DNA of 6,535 bases from an uncultured Clostridia bacterium (GTDB taxonomy: Bacteria > Bacillota > Clostridia > Oscillospirales > Acutalibacteraceae). The stretch's first letter is position 1; each line of letters starts with the position of its first letter. A program made the position numbers and the translations under genes. Where the stretch lies: positions 1 to 6,535 of the forward strand of contig CAMHPW010000061.1 in NCBI GenBank assembly GCA_946187095.1, written 5' to 3'. Of this stretch, positions 1 through 6,404 are shown in pieces. The notes under the pieces were generated by a model that did not search any database, was not told the DNA's origin, and saw only the letters and a program-made list of their open reading frames with translations.

Positions 1-35
1 CTACACTCTTTCCCTACACGACGCTCTTCCGATCT
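1..35 (+). other. Illumina P5/Read-1 adapter remnant (artefact)
   Basis: The first 35 bases match the Illumina universal P5/TruSeq Read-1 adapter in its standard orientation. They contain the landmarks ACACTCTTTCCCTACACGAC and GCTCTTCCGATCT, preceded by the CT that also precedes this block in the full P5 oligo. The match ends at the GATCT ligation junction, as expected for an untrimmed adapter at a read or contig end. The block is synthetic and should be removed. It reads in frame into the permease by chance, so automated translation could append false residues. Confidence 0.97.
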
Positions 36-1126
36 TAGGCATAACGGACAATGCCTATCATGACAGTGATTTGATTATCAAATCTTTTGAAAAGGCATAT
101 CCTCACAGCGTTGTACAGGTGACAAATGAGAGTATTGATGAAATGAAGGCAAAAGTGGACAAGTCGGAATATACGTTTGCCGTTATTCTCAATACGCCGA
201 TATCTTTCACATATGTGACGAAGAATAATTCCCTGATGAGTGCGGAATCGGAAATGATAACAGAGGCTGTACAGAGTATTTACAGGGCGGTGAATTTTGA
301 GAAATTCGGAGTGGACTATGAAAGGACGGCAACGATCCTTGACGCACCGATCATTTATGAGACCGTCACGACAGGCACCGACCAGACGAAAAATTATTTT
401 TCCACTTACATACTTGTCATGATACTGTATATGGCGATCGTCATGTACGGTCAGATGGTATCGCAGAGTGTTGTCACGGAGAAGAATACAAGGGCAATGG
501 AAATGCTGATCACCTGTGCCAAGCCGACACACCTGATGTTTGGTAAGGTGTTCGGTTCGGGACTGGCAGGACTGACACAGCTTGTTGTGATAATGGGTAC
601 GGCACTGGTATCGGTCAGGACGATCTCCATGAAATCCCTGCCCGACGGCTTGTCCGAAATGCTGACAATGCCCGTTGCAACGGTGATCTATGCACTGATT
701 TTCTTTATCACGGCATATTTTATCTATGCATTTTTGTTGGGTTCACTTTCCTCTCTTGCATCGAGGAGTGAAGACCTGAATACGCTTACCACTCCTGTTA
801 TGATGATATTCGTAGTGGCATTCATGATCGTCATGATGTCCATGACGAATGATATCAATAATCCGCTGATGATCGTATGCTCTTACATACCGTTCACGGC
901 ACCGATAGCGATATTTGCAAGAATCGCCCTTTCGGACGTAGCATTCTATGAGATAGCGATTTCATTGGTGATACAGCTTGTATCGATCTATCTTTTGGGA
1001 ATGCTGGCAGCGGCTGTTTATAAAATAGGCGTACTCATGTACGGCAAACCGCCGAAATTCAGCGAGATATTCCAGCTTCTCAGGGAACAGCACAAAGCGA
1101 ATAAAGCACTGAAAGCAAAAGAATGA
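36..1126 (+). CDS. ABC-2 type exporter permease, NatB-like (5' truncated)
   Basis: This is the C-terminal 362 residues of a membrane permease of the ABC-2 family (NatB/COG1668 type), which exports ions, drugs or other small substrates using a separate ATPase subunit. Numbering from the first complete codon at 38, residues 1-118 form a soluble segment, probably the extracytoplasmic domain that follows a lost first membrane helix. From about residue 119 (NYFSTYILVM) five or six hydrophobic helices follow. The family signature sits after the first of these: EKNTRAMEML (from 148), then KPTHLMFGKVFG and GLAGLTQ. The tail, GKPPKFSEIFQLLRE, is cytoplasmic and typical of the family. The frame is open leftwards into the adapter, so the TTG at 71 is not a real start: no ribosome-binding site precedes it and the family normally has more N-terminal sequence. 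The ATPase gene is probably just upstream, outside the window. Substrate cannot be inferred. Stop is TGA at 1124, directly before a terminator. Confidence 0.88.
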
Positions 1127-1129
1127 TTG

Positions 1130-1168
1130 AAAAAACCGTTTCTGCCTGAAAAACAGAGACGGTTTTTT
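1130..1168. terminator. Bidirectional Rho-independent terminator between convergent genes
   Basis: The arms 1130-1144 (AAAAAACCGTTTCTG) and 1154-1168 (CAGAGACGGTTTTTT) pair over 15 bp with a single G-U wobble, around a 9-base loop. The A/T ends of the stem supply a U tract on either strand. It begins 3 bases after the permease stop codon and ends 1 base before the tspO stop codon (1170-1172, minus strand), so it serves both convergent genes. Confidence 0.9.
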
Positions 1169-1169
1169 C

Positions 1170-1637
1170 TTATCGGTTGAGGAACCATACGCCGAAATTG
1201 AGATATGCCGCAAAGCCCAGCCATATCATATAGGGAATCTGAATGAGTCCTGCCAATTTATTGATCCTGTAGAAGAGTACTGTCATGACAAAGACTGTCA
1301 GCAGAAGCAGCAGAAGCCATATGAAAGAGAAAAAATACAGTCTGAATCCGAAAAACAATACGCACCACCAGAAATTCAAAGTCAGTTGGATGGTATAGAT
1401 AAACAGGGCCTTGGCAGAGGTCTCGTTATCGGAGTCATATATAATGGCGGCACTGACGGACATGAGTAAAAATAAGATGCTCCATACGATCGGAAACAGG
1501 TATGACGGGGGAGAAAGAGGCGGCTGCTGTACATTTTCAAATTTGGGCATTCCGATATATGTAACGATCCCGCCGAGTGCCGCAAAGATAAATGTTATCA
1601 CGAATGAATAGAGAAAGGATTTCCATTTCAGTACCAC
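1170..1637 (-). CDS. tspO: TspO/MBR family protein (tryptophan-rich sensory protein)
   Basis: This encodes a 155-residue five-helix membrane protein of the TspO/MBR family, bacterial relatives of the mitochondrial translocator protein, which bind porphyrins and similar ligands; their role in Firmicutes is unsettled. Visible family marks are the first helix with LGG (residues 21-23), the loop PPLSPPSYLFPIVW (39-52; many members have W where this has Y46), NFWWCVLFFG (88-97) and the last-helix motif IPYMIWLGFAAYLN (134-147). Length matches the usual 150-165. The chosen start is GTG at 1637: AAGGTG at 1643-1648 lies 5 bases upstream as a good ribosome-binding site. A longer reading from ATG at 1700 adds 21 polar residues, has no ribosome-binding site and starts inside the upstream gene's terminator, so I reject it. 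It converges on the permease and appears monocistronic. Function in this organism is inferred only from family membership. Confidence 0.92.
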   Translation of the reverse strand: MVLKWKSFLYSFVITFIFAALGGIVTYIGMPKFENVQQPPLSPPSYLFPIVWSILFLLMSVSAAIIYDSDNETSAKALFIYTIQLTLNFWWCVLFFGFRLYFFSFIWLLLLLLTVFVMTVLFYRINKLAGLIQIPYMIWLGFAAYLNFGVWFLNR

Positions 1638-1642
1638 GATAT

Positions 1643-1648
1643 CACCTT
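1643..1648 (-). promoter_or_regulatory. Ribosome-binding site fixing the tspO GTG start
   Basis: On the minus strand AAGGTG lies 5 bases before GTG at 1637. It is the only Shine-Dalgarno-like sequence near either candidate start, and it decides for the 155-residue form over the 176-residue form. Confidence 0.75.
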
Positions 1649-1668
1649 TTTCGGATAGGATTTTGTAT

Positions 1669-1674
1669 AGTATA
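1669..1674 (-). promoter_or_regulatory. Putative -10 box of tspO
   Basis: Minus-strand TATACT (5 of 6 to the sigma-A consensus) would start transcription near 1662, giving a leader of about 25 bases. The best -35 match, ATGACA at 1695-1700, is 20 bp away, longer than the ideal 17, and lies within the terminator arm of the preceding gene. The -10 call is plausible but the promoter is weakly supported. Confidence 0.35.
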
Positions 1675-1686
1675 TGCATAAAAGAA

Positions 1687-1721
1687 CGGCAGTATGTCAT
1701 TTTTGAGATGACACACTGCCG
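1687..1721 (-). terminator. Rho-independent terminator of the LRR protein gene
   Basis: Read on the minus strand, the arms 1721-1708 (CGGCAGTGTGTCAT) and 1700-1687 (ATGACATACTGCCG) pair over 14 bp with one G-U wobble around a 7-base loop, followed by TTCTTTT. On the plus strand the same position is an A-C mismatch, which favours minus-strand function. It lies 26 bases beyond the stop codon of the large gene. Confidence 0.85.
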
Positions 1722-1747
1722 AATATTATTTTGCTTTTAAATTCGGA

Positions 1748-4700
1748 TCATTCAACGGTGATAACGAAATATCTCTTTTCTTCAACGCCGTTGGCATCCT
1801 TTACTTTTACGCAGACATCATAATCCACAGCCTTTTTGGGTGTGATGGATACGGTCGTATTTTCGGCATAAGCCTGTACTTCCGACCATTTGCTTTCGGT
1901 CGTTTTCTTGTAGAGGAAAGCGTACTGATAGGGAGCTGTGCCGCCCTCTGCAGAGCCGTTGATGGTAATGATTCCGCCGTATTCGATAGTAGCAGCATTG
2001 ACTGTTGATGTATTCTTGACACCCGAAGTTGTCTTGAATGTCATATATTTCTTTTCAACAGTGCCCTTGCTGTCTTTCGCCTTTACGCATACCTGATATT
2101 CGGCAACCTTTGCAGGCTTGATATTGACAGTTGTGTTTGCACTGTAGCTCTGCTGTTTTACCCACTTGGAATCCGTTGTTTTCTTGTAGAGGATCTCATA
2201 GGTATAGCTGCCTGAACCGCCTGAAGCCTTTGCAGTTACTTTGATGGTATTGCCAAGAGCGACTTTTTCGGCAGAAAGCGTGGATTCATTCACCAGATCG
2301 GTATCCTTTACCACTACGTTGTAATATTCTTTTGCAACCGTGCCGTTGCCGTCCTTTACTTTGACACATATCTGATAGTAGCCGTTGGTCGACAAAGTAA
2401 GCGTTTTGGAAGCAGTTGCAGAATAATCTGCAATCTTTGTCCATGCGGACTGGGTGAATTCTCTGTAGTAGTAAGCGTACTGATAAGAACCTGTACCGCC
2501 TGTTGCAGCACCCTTAATGGTAAGGGTATCGCCTGTTTTCAGGGCAGAGGCACTGACGGAAGAGGTATTTGCCAGATCATCGAAAGCAGTTACGTTAAAG
2601 GTCTTGGAAATCGTTTTTCCTGCACCGTCTTTGACAGTGATACGGATATTGTAAGTGCCTGCTGCGGCAGGAGCATACAAAGCGGCACCGCTTGATGAAT
2701 AATTCTTGACAACTGTCCATGTGGAAGCAGTGGACAGTTTCTGCTCATACTTGTAGGTGACAGTGCCTGTACCGCCTGTTGCATTGCCGAGCATGATGAT
2801 ATTTTCACCGACTTTGACGGAATTGGCGGCAACGGAGGAGGTATTCTTGAGAGCCGCATTTACTTTGAGAGTGAAGGTCTTTTCCTTGACTGTTTTCTGA
2901 GTGTCGGTAGCTTTGATGCTGATCGTATAAGTACCGGCTGCTGCAGGAGTGAATGTATCTGTCGAGAGAGCAGTCCATTCGGAATCGGAGGAGAGCTTGT
3001 AATTCTTCTCATAGGTCACTGCACCGAGACCGCCTACAGAAGCGGCATTGATTGTAACGCTGTCGCCGAGAGAAATTTCTGCTGCGGATACATCGGAAAC
3101 ATTCACAAGTGCAGGGCTGACGGATACGTCACAGTAAGCGACTTTACCGTCGGCAGTTGTGGCGGATATCTTTGTATAGCCTGCTGCAACTGCCGTTACA
3201 GTACCGTTCTTGACAGTAGCAACGGAAGTATCACTGCTTTTCCATGTAACAGTCTTGTTGGTGGTTCTTGTCGTGTCGATTGTTGCTGTAATAGCAGCGG
3301 TCTTTCCAACCGTTGTTTTAATAAGAGATTTATTCAGGGAAATGCTGTTGGGGAGCTTGTTGAATTTAACGTCATAGTAGTTGGTATAAATTTCCGCATA
3401 GCTGCCCTCATAGCCGGAAACAACAAGATTCGGGAAATTGTCATAGAAATTGCTGCTGATGGCAGTAACGCTTGCAGGAATCGTCATTTTTGCAAGAGAT
3501 GTCATGCCTGTCGTATCAAAGCGTATCTCCGTAAGACCTTCGGGGAAGATGATCTCCGTGAGCTTTGAGCAGTTCTTGAAGGCACGGTTGTTCTGGATAT
3601 TCGTTACAGTGGCAGGAATGGTATAAGAACCTGATTTTGCGTTGGGAACAAAGTAAAGTTCTGTCATGTCCTTTTTGTAAACAACGCCGTCCACTGTCGC
3701 ATAGTTCGCATTTGTACCGGCAAAGTTGAGGGCGGTCAGTTTTTCGCAGTTTTCAAAGACATAAGCCATATCGAATGTGCCGCTGTAATTCTTGGGGAAT
3801 GTCACGGAAGTAAGATTCTTTGCATCTTTGAAGGAACGGTCATAGACATCTGTAACGGCTGTGGGAATCGTGAATGCACCTGTTTTTGCACCCGGAACAA
3901 AGCAGATCTGCGTCATGTTCTTATTATAGAGAACACCGTCAACGGTTCTGTAGAACGGGTTATCCGAGGGAACGCTTACAGAAGTGAGTTTCGGGCAGTT
4001 GTCAAATTTATAGTAGCAGCTGAAGTCACTGAAATTCTTTGACAGATTGAGTGTAACGAGATTCGGACAGTTGCACAGTGCGGCATCCCTGATACGTCCC
4101 TGAGATACGATATTGTCGGGAATCGTAACGGTTGCGGCACCCTTGGGAATCGCATAAACATAGTCTTTTGCAGGATTTATCATACAGCCGTTGACGGAAG
4201 CATAACCTGTATGGTCGGGTGAAATGGAGATTTCCGTAATACTCTTTACGCCGTCAAAAACGTAATCCCACAGACCTGTTGCGGCAGGAATGGTCAGTTT
4301 CTTGATACCCGTACAGTTATTGAAAGTATAATTGCCGTCAATATTGGTAACGGTTTCGGGAAGTGTCAGGTCACCGGCATAGGCATCGGGAACTTTATAG
4401 AGCCTTGTCCGGTCCTTGCTGTAGAGTACACCGTTAACAGAAGAATACCACTGGTTGTCTGCACTGATATTGATGGCTTTCAGGGCAGGAGTGTTGACGA
4501 AGTTGTTGCTCGGATTCAGATATCTCATGGTATCGGGAGCATTGATTTCTGTAATACCCTTTGCATTCCGGAACGCATAGTAATAGGTGTCACTGAGGGT
4601 ATCGGGCATTGTATAGGCACCTGCTTTATTTTTCGGATAGAAATAAAGATAGGTCTTTGTCTTGTTATAGAGAATGCCGTTTTCGGATTTGAAATTGGTA

Positions 4701-6298
4701 TTGGCGGCAGGAACATTGACCGCATCCAGATTTGCCATGTAAAGATTGAGGTCGTTGGAGTTGAAGCTCTTTGTATTGACACTCAGATTAACTGCCGTAA
4801 TATTGTCACAGTGTTCAAGGGCATCGGAATTGATGGTTTCCGTTCCGTCGGGAAGGGTGATCGTGCCTTTCTTTGCTCTCGGACAATAGATAAGATTCTT
4901 GCCGTCCTTGGAATAGACAACGCCGTCAACGGATTTGTATTTTTCATGATCTTCGGCAATATTGATGGCTTCGAGAGTATTTCCGCAGCCGTTGAAAACA
5001 TCACGGAAATCAATGGCATCCGTAACGCTTGCGGGAATCGTAACACTCTTGATACCGCTGCCGTTCTTGAAAGTACGGTTGTCTATCCATTTGGTGCCGT
5101 CCTTGATGGTAACATTTGAAACAGAACCCTTGGTTGCATAGGCAGTACCGCCGAAATACAAAACACCATTGGGCTGCAGCTTCATCCAGCCGCTGCCGTC
5201 AAAGGCATGGTCTTCCAGATAGGTTCTTCTTTTCGGCATAGTATAGAAATTGGTAAGGCTCGGTGTATTATAGAAAGCCTCATTGTCCACTCTTTCCAGA
5301 CTTTCGGAGAAGTAAACACTATTGAGAGAGGTACAGTTCTCGAAAGCACTGTTGCAGATACGCTTCAGACCGCCTGTATGCACTTCCGTAAGGGCTGTAC
5401 AGCCGTTGAAACAGTCACTGTCGATGTAGTCGAGATTTTCGGGGAATGTGATATTTTTAAGGCTCACGCAGTTCTGGAAAGAGTGGTAACCGATCTGCTT
5501 GAGGGCAGAATTGAACGTAACACTTGCCAGTGAACGGCAGTTATAGAAAGCATCCGAGTCGATTCTCTGAAGACCTGACGGACAGGTGAAACTTTCCAGA
5601 GCCGTACAGTTATAGAATGCCTGATAATAGATATTGGTCAGAGCGGAGTTTTCGCCGAAAGTGACTTTCTTCAGATTGCGGCATGAATAGAAAGCATAGT
5701 TATTGATTGTTTCCACTGTATCGGGAATGACAATCTCCGTAATTTTACAGTAGGAGAAACACTCATTCGGGATATAGGTCAGTGTCTTTGACAGGGTAAT
5801 CGAAGTAATGCCCGGGCAGTTCTTGAAAGCATAGCTCTTCATTTCGGACAAAGTGTCGGGAAGAACGACTTTTGTAAAGAGATTGCATTGCTCAAATGCA
5901 GAACTGCCGATAGACTCCAGACCGGACGGGAAGGTCACGTCTTTCAGATAGTAACATTTGTAAAAAGCAGTGTCACCGATTTTCTTAAGGCTTGTCGGGA
6001 ATTTGATGGAAGTGATCTTTAACTCTCTGAAAGCGTTTGCACCGATTTCTTCCACAGCGGTGTTGGCAATTTTTGAAGGAATCGTGACAGCCAGAGCTGT
6101 ACCGATATATTTTGTAATCGTCACGGTACCGTTGTCATTGAGCTGATATTCGTAATCGCCCTCGGTGAGAGTATCGGCAGCACTGACAACGGTATTGACA
6201 CCTGCAAGAGAACCTGTCGAAACGCTCACGCCTGTTCCTGTAACCATGGCAATCGCCATAGAGCCTGCAAGAATCTTTCTTAAAATACTCGATTTCAT
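1748..6298 (-). CDS. Giant secreted leucine-rich-repeat (LRR_5/BspA-like) surface protein with Big_2 and triple-tyrosine repeats
   Basis: This encodes a 1516-residue exported protein. Residues 1-41 are a signal peptide (KSSILRK, hydrophobic core, VVSA/AD cleavage region). Residues 42-84 contain the GDYEYQLNDNGTVTITKY strand typical of LRR_5 proteins. Residues 85-370 hold 13 short LRR_5 repeats; 366-957 hold seven longer modules each with an (V/E/P)(D/N)G box; 958-983 is a terminal cap (SGYEGSYAEIYTNYYDVKF). Residues 984-1063 form a Big_2 (Ig-like group 2) domain with TVTWKSSDTSVATV. Residues 1064-1516 are five tandem Ig-like repeats ending at the stop. The start is secure: ATG at 6298, GGAGGT 9 bases upstream, signal peptide immediately following. 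LRR_5 proteins of the BspA type are known in adhesion to host proteins, other bacteria or particulate substrate; here adhesion or scaffolding is inference. No LPXTG, SLH, dockerin, choline-binding or C-terminal membrane segment is visible, nor any catalytic domain. It appears monocistronic, with its own promoter and terminator. Confidence 0.95.
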   Translation of the reverse strand: MKSSILRKILAGSMAIAMVTGTGVSVSTGSLAGVNTVVSAADTLTEGDYEYQLNDNGTVTITKYIGTALAVTIPSKIANTAVEEIGANAFRELKITSIKFPTSLKKIGDTAFYKCYYLKDVTFPSGLESIGSSAFEQCNLFTKVVLPDTLSEMKSYAFKNCPGITSITLSKTLTYIPNECFSYCKITEIVIPDTVETINNYAFYSCRNLKKVTFGENSALTNIYYQAFYNCTALESFTCPSGLQRIDSDAFYNCRSLASVTFNSALKQIGYHSFQNCVSLKNITFPENLDYIDSDCFNGCTALTEVHTGGLKRICNSAFENCTSLNSVYFSESLERVDNEAFYNTPSLTNFYTMPKRRTYLEDHAFDGSGWMKLQPNGVLYFGGTAYATKGSVSNVTIKDGTKWIDNRTFKNGSGIKSVTIPASVTDAIDFRDVFNGCGNTLEAINIAEDHEKYKSVDGVVYSKDGKNLIYCPRAKKGTITLPDGTETINSDALEHCDNITAVNLSVNTKSFNSNDLNLYMANLDAVNVPAANTNFKSENGILYNKTKTYLYFYPKNKAGAYTMPDTLSDTYYYAFRNAKGITEINAPDTMRYLNPSNNFVNTPALKAINISADNQWYSSVNGVLYSKDRTRLYKVPDAYAGDLTLPETVTNIDGNYTFNNCTGIKKLTIPAATGLWDYVFDGVKSITEISISPDHTGYASVNGCMINPAKDYVYAIPKGAATVTIPDNIVSQGRIRDAALCNCPNLVTLNLSKNFSDFSCYYKFDNCPKLTSVSVPSDNPFYRTVDGVLYNKNMTQICFVPGAKTGAFTIPTAVTDVYDRSFKDAKNLTSVTFPKNYSGTFDMAYVFENCEKLTALNFAGTNANYATVDGVVYKKDMTELYFVPNAKSGSYTIPATVTNIQNNRAFKNCSKLTEIIFPEGLTEIRFDTTGMTSLAKMTIPASVTAISSNFYDNFPNLVVSGYEGSYAEIYTNYYDVKFNKLPNSISLNKSLIKTTVGKTAAITATIDTTRTTNKTVTWKSSDTSVATVKNGTVTAVAAGYTKISATTADGKVAYCDVSVSPALVNVSDVSAAEISLGDSVTINAASVGGLGAVTYEKNYKLSSDSEWTALSTDTFTPAAAGTYTISIKATDTQKTVKEKTFTLKVNAALKNTSSVAANSVKVGENIIMLGNATGGTGTVTYKYEQKLSTASTWTVVKNYSSSGAALYAPAAAGTYNIRITVKDGAGKTISKTFNVTAFDDLANTSSVSASALKTGDTLTIKGAATGGTGSYQYAYYYREFTQSAWTKIADYSATASKTLTLSTNGYYQICVKVKDGNGTVAKEYYNVVVKDTDLVNESTLSAEKVALGNTIKVTAKASGGSGSYTYEILYKKTTDSKWVKQQSYSANTTVNIKPAKVAEYQVCVKAKDSKGTVEKKYMTFKTTSGVKNTSTVNAATIEYGGIITINGSAEGGTAPYQYAFLYKKTTESKWSEVQAYAENTTVSITPKKAVDYDVCVKVKDANGVEEKRYFVITVE
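1751..3109 (-). repeat. Five tandem Ig-like triple-tyrosine-type repeats
   Basis: Repeats begin at residues 1064, 1150, 1242, 1335 and 1427, with lengths 86, 92, 93, 92 and 90. Each opens with (L/V)-x-N-x-S-x-(V/L), then a G-(D/N/E)-x-(I/L)-x-(I/V) strand, GGTG(S/T)-x-x-Y-x-Y, a W strand (SKW or SAW type), a Y-x-(I/V)-x-(V/I)-K-(A/V)-(K/T)D strand, and a final Y/F-rich strand. The last two share KKTT(D/E)SKW and are the closest pair; the first is the most diverged (TYEKNY, ATDTQK). They resemble the Y_Y_Y/PKD-like repeats common at the end of Ruminococcus surface proteins. The protein ends within the last strand (RYFVITVE). Confidence 0.88.
3110..3349 (-). other. Big_2 (bacterial Ig-like, group 2) domain
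   Basis: Residues 984-1063 begin with SISLNKSLIKTTVGKTAAI, then TVTWKSSDTSVATVKNG, TVTAVAAGYTKISATTADG and a final strand AYCDVSVSP. This is the standard order of Big_2 strands (W-x-SSD-x-S-VATV, G-x-VTAV-x-AG-x-T-x-I). In surface proteins such domains act as spacers or binding modules. Confidence 0.92.
3350..3427 (-). other. C-terminal cap of the LRR solenoid
   Basis: Residues 958-983 contain SGYEGSYAEIYTNYYDVKF. This matches the recurring end element of LRR_5 proteins (I-x-G-x-x-GS-x-AE-x-YA-x-x-N-x-I-x-F), which closes the solenoid. It marks the boundary with the Ig-like half of the protein. Confidence 0.7.
3428..5203 (-). repeat. Seven LRR super-modules of about 82 residues with a VDGVLY hairpin box
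   Basis: Each unit combines one or two LRR_5-like strands with an inserted element that reads approximately VDGVLY-x-KD followed by LYxVPxAKxGxxTIP. The first residue of the box falls at 376 (P), 457 (V), 539 (E), 621 (V), 702 (V), 786 (V) and 869 (V), giving intervals of 81, 82, 82, 81, 84 and 83. The first copy (PNGVLYFGGTAYATKG) and the fifth (VNGCMINPAKDYVYAIP) are the most diverged. The 786 and 869 copies are the most alike, suggesting a relatively recent duplication. Confidence 0.88.
5189..6046 (-). repeat. Thirteen LRR_5 repeats, 23-residue average period
   Basis: The repeat core is I-x-x-x-A-F-x-x-C-x-x-L followed by a short strand and P-x-x-L. The residue at the A of the AF motif falls at 89, 111, 134, 157, 180, 202, 227, 250, 273, 296, 318, 341 and 365; spacings are 22-25 and average exactly 23.0. 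Ten consecutive repeats (2 to 11) carry Cys four residues after that A; repeats 1, 12 and 13 do not (L, T and S). This is the solenoid half of the protein with no insertions. Confidence 0.92.
6176..6298 (-). other. Signal peptide of the LRR protein
   Basis: Residues 1-41 show a basic N-region (K2, R7, K8), a hydrophobic stretch from I9 to V26, and a small-residue cleavage region TVVSAAD, with cleavage after A40 or A41. The peptide is on the long side, as is common in Gram-positive Sec substrates. No lipobox cysteine is present, so it is not a lipoprotein. Confidence 0.85.
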
Positions 6299-6307
6299 TT
6301 TGCATAT

Positions 6308-6313
6308 ACCTCC
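6308..6313 (-). promoter_or_regulatory. Ribosome-binding site of the LRR gene
   Basis: Minus-strand GGAGGT, a perfect Shine-Dalgarno core, lies 9 bases before the ATG at 6298. An ATG out of frame lies inside the spacer and is too close to be used. This site, plus the signal peptide, fixes the start of the 1516-residue reading frame. Confidence 0.9.
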
Positions 6314-6332
6314 AAAATAAAATATTTCCTAA

Positions 6333-6361
6333 AGTATAGCATACAAGTTGATTTTTTTCAA
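6333..6361 (-). promoter_or_regulatory. Proximal sigma-A promoter of the LRR gene
   Basis: On the minus strand TTGAAA (6356-6361) and TATACT (6333-6338) are separated by exactly 17 bp, and TGC immediately before the -10 forms an extended -10 (TGnTATACT). Transcription would start near 6326, giving a leader of about 28 bases that holds only the ribosome-binding site. It is the best candidate for the main promoter of the gene. Confidence 0.72.
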
Positions 6362-6384
6362 TATGGAAAAGAGAAAAAATGATT

Positions 6385-6404
6385 CGGCTGAAAAGCCGTT
6401 TTTT
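6385..6404. terminator. Small hairpin with flanking A/T tracts, possible terminator or attenuator
   Basis: CGGCT (6385-6389), loop GAAA, and AGCCG (6394-6398) form a 5-bp GC-rich stem. On the plus strand it is followed directly by six Ts, the usual terminator form, but no plus-strand gene ends here. On the minus strand it is followed by AATCA and then six Ts, a poorer form. It lies between the distal and proximal leftward promoters, so it could stop transcripts from the distal one, or block antisense transcription leaving the LRR gene. Confidence 0.5.

Noticed and set aside
35..532. 165-codon minus-strand frame opposite the permease
   Set aside because: It is a shadow of the permease coding frame, rich in Cys, His and Arg, with no initiation signal, and its end abuts the adapter.
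71..1126. Permease gene starting at TTG 71
   Set aside because: The frame stays open leftwards to the adapter at 35, no ribosome-binding site precedes the TTG, and NatB-type permeases have a membrane helix and further sequence before this region. The gene is truncated by the contig end.
1638..1700. N-terminal extension of tspO from ATG 1700
   Set aside because: The ATG is inside the arm of the LRR gene terminator, lacks a ribosome-binding site, and adds 21 residues not expected before the first TspO helix. GTG 1637 has a good site.
1748..1900. LPXTG, dockerin or SLH anchor at the C-terminus of the LRR protein
   Set aside because: The final residues form an ordinary Ig-like strand followed by a stop codon and, 26 bases on, a strong terminator. 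No such motif was found in the translation.
4811..5533. Plus-strand open frames of 102 and 108 codons antisense to the LRR gene
   Set aside because: They mirror the repeating codons of the LRR array, which leaves few antisense stops. They have no ribosome-binding site and no recognisable product.
1748..6298. CRISPR array or transposon-type direct repeats within the large gene
   Set aside because: The periodicity (about 69, 247 and 270 bases) comes from protein repeats with diverged codons. There are no identical short repeats with unique spacers and no transposase or terminal inverted repeats.
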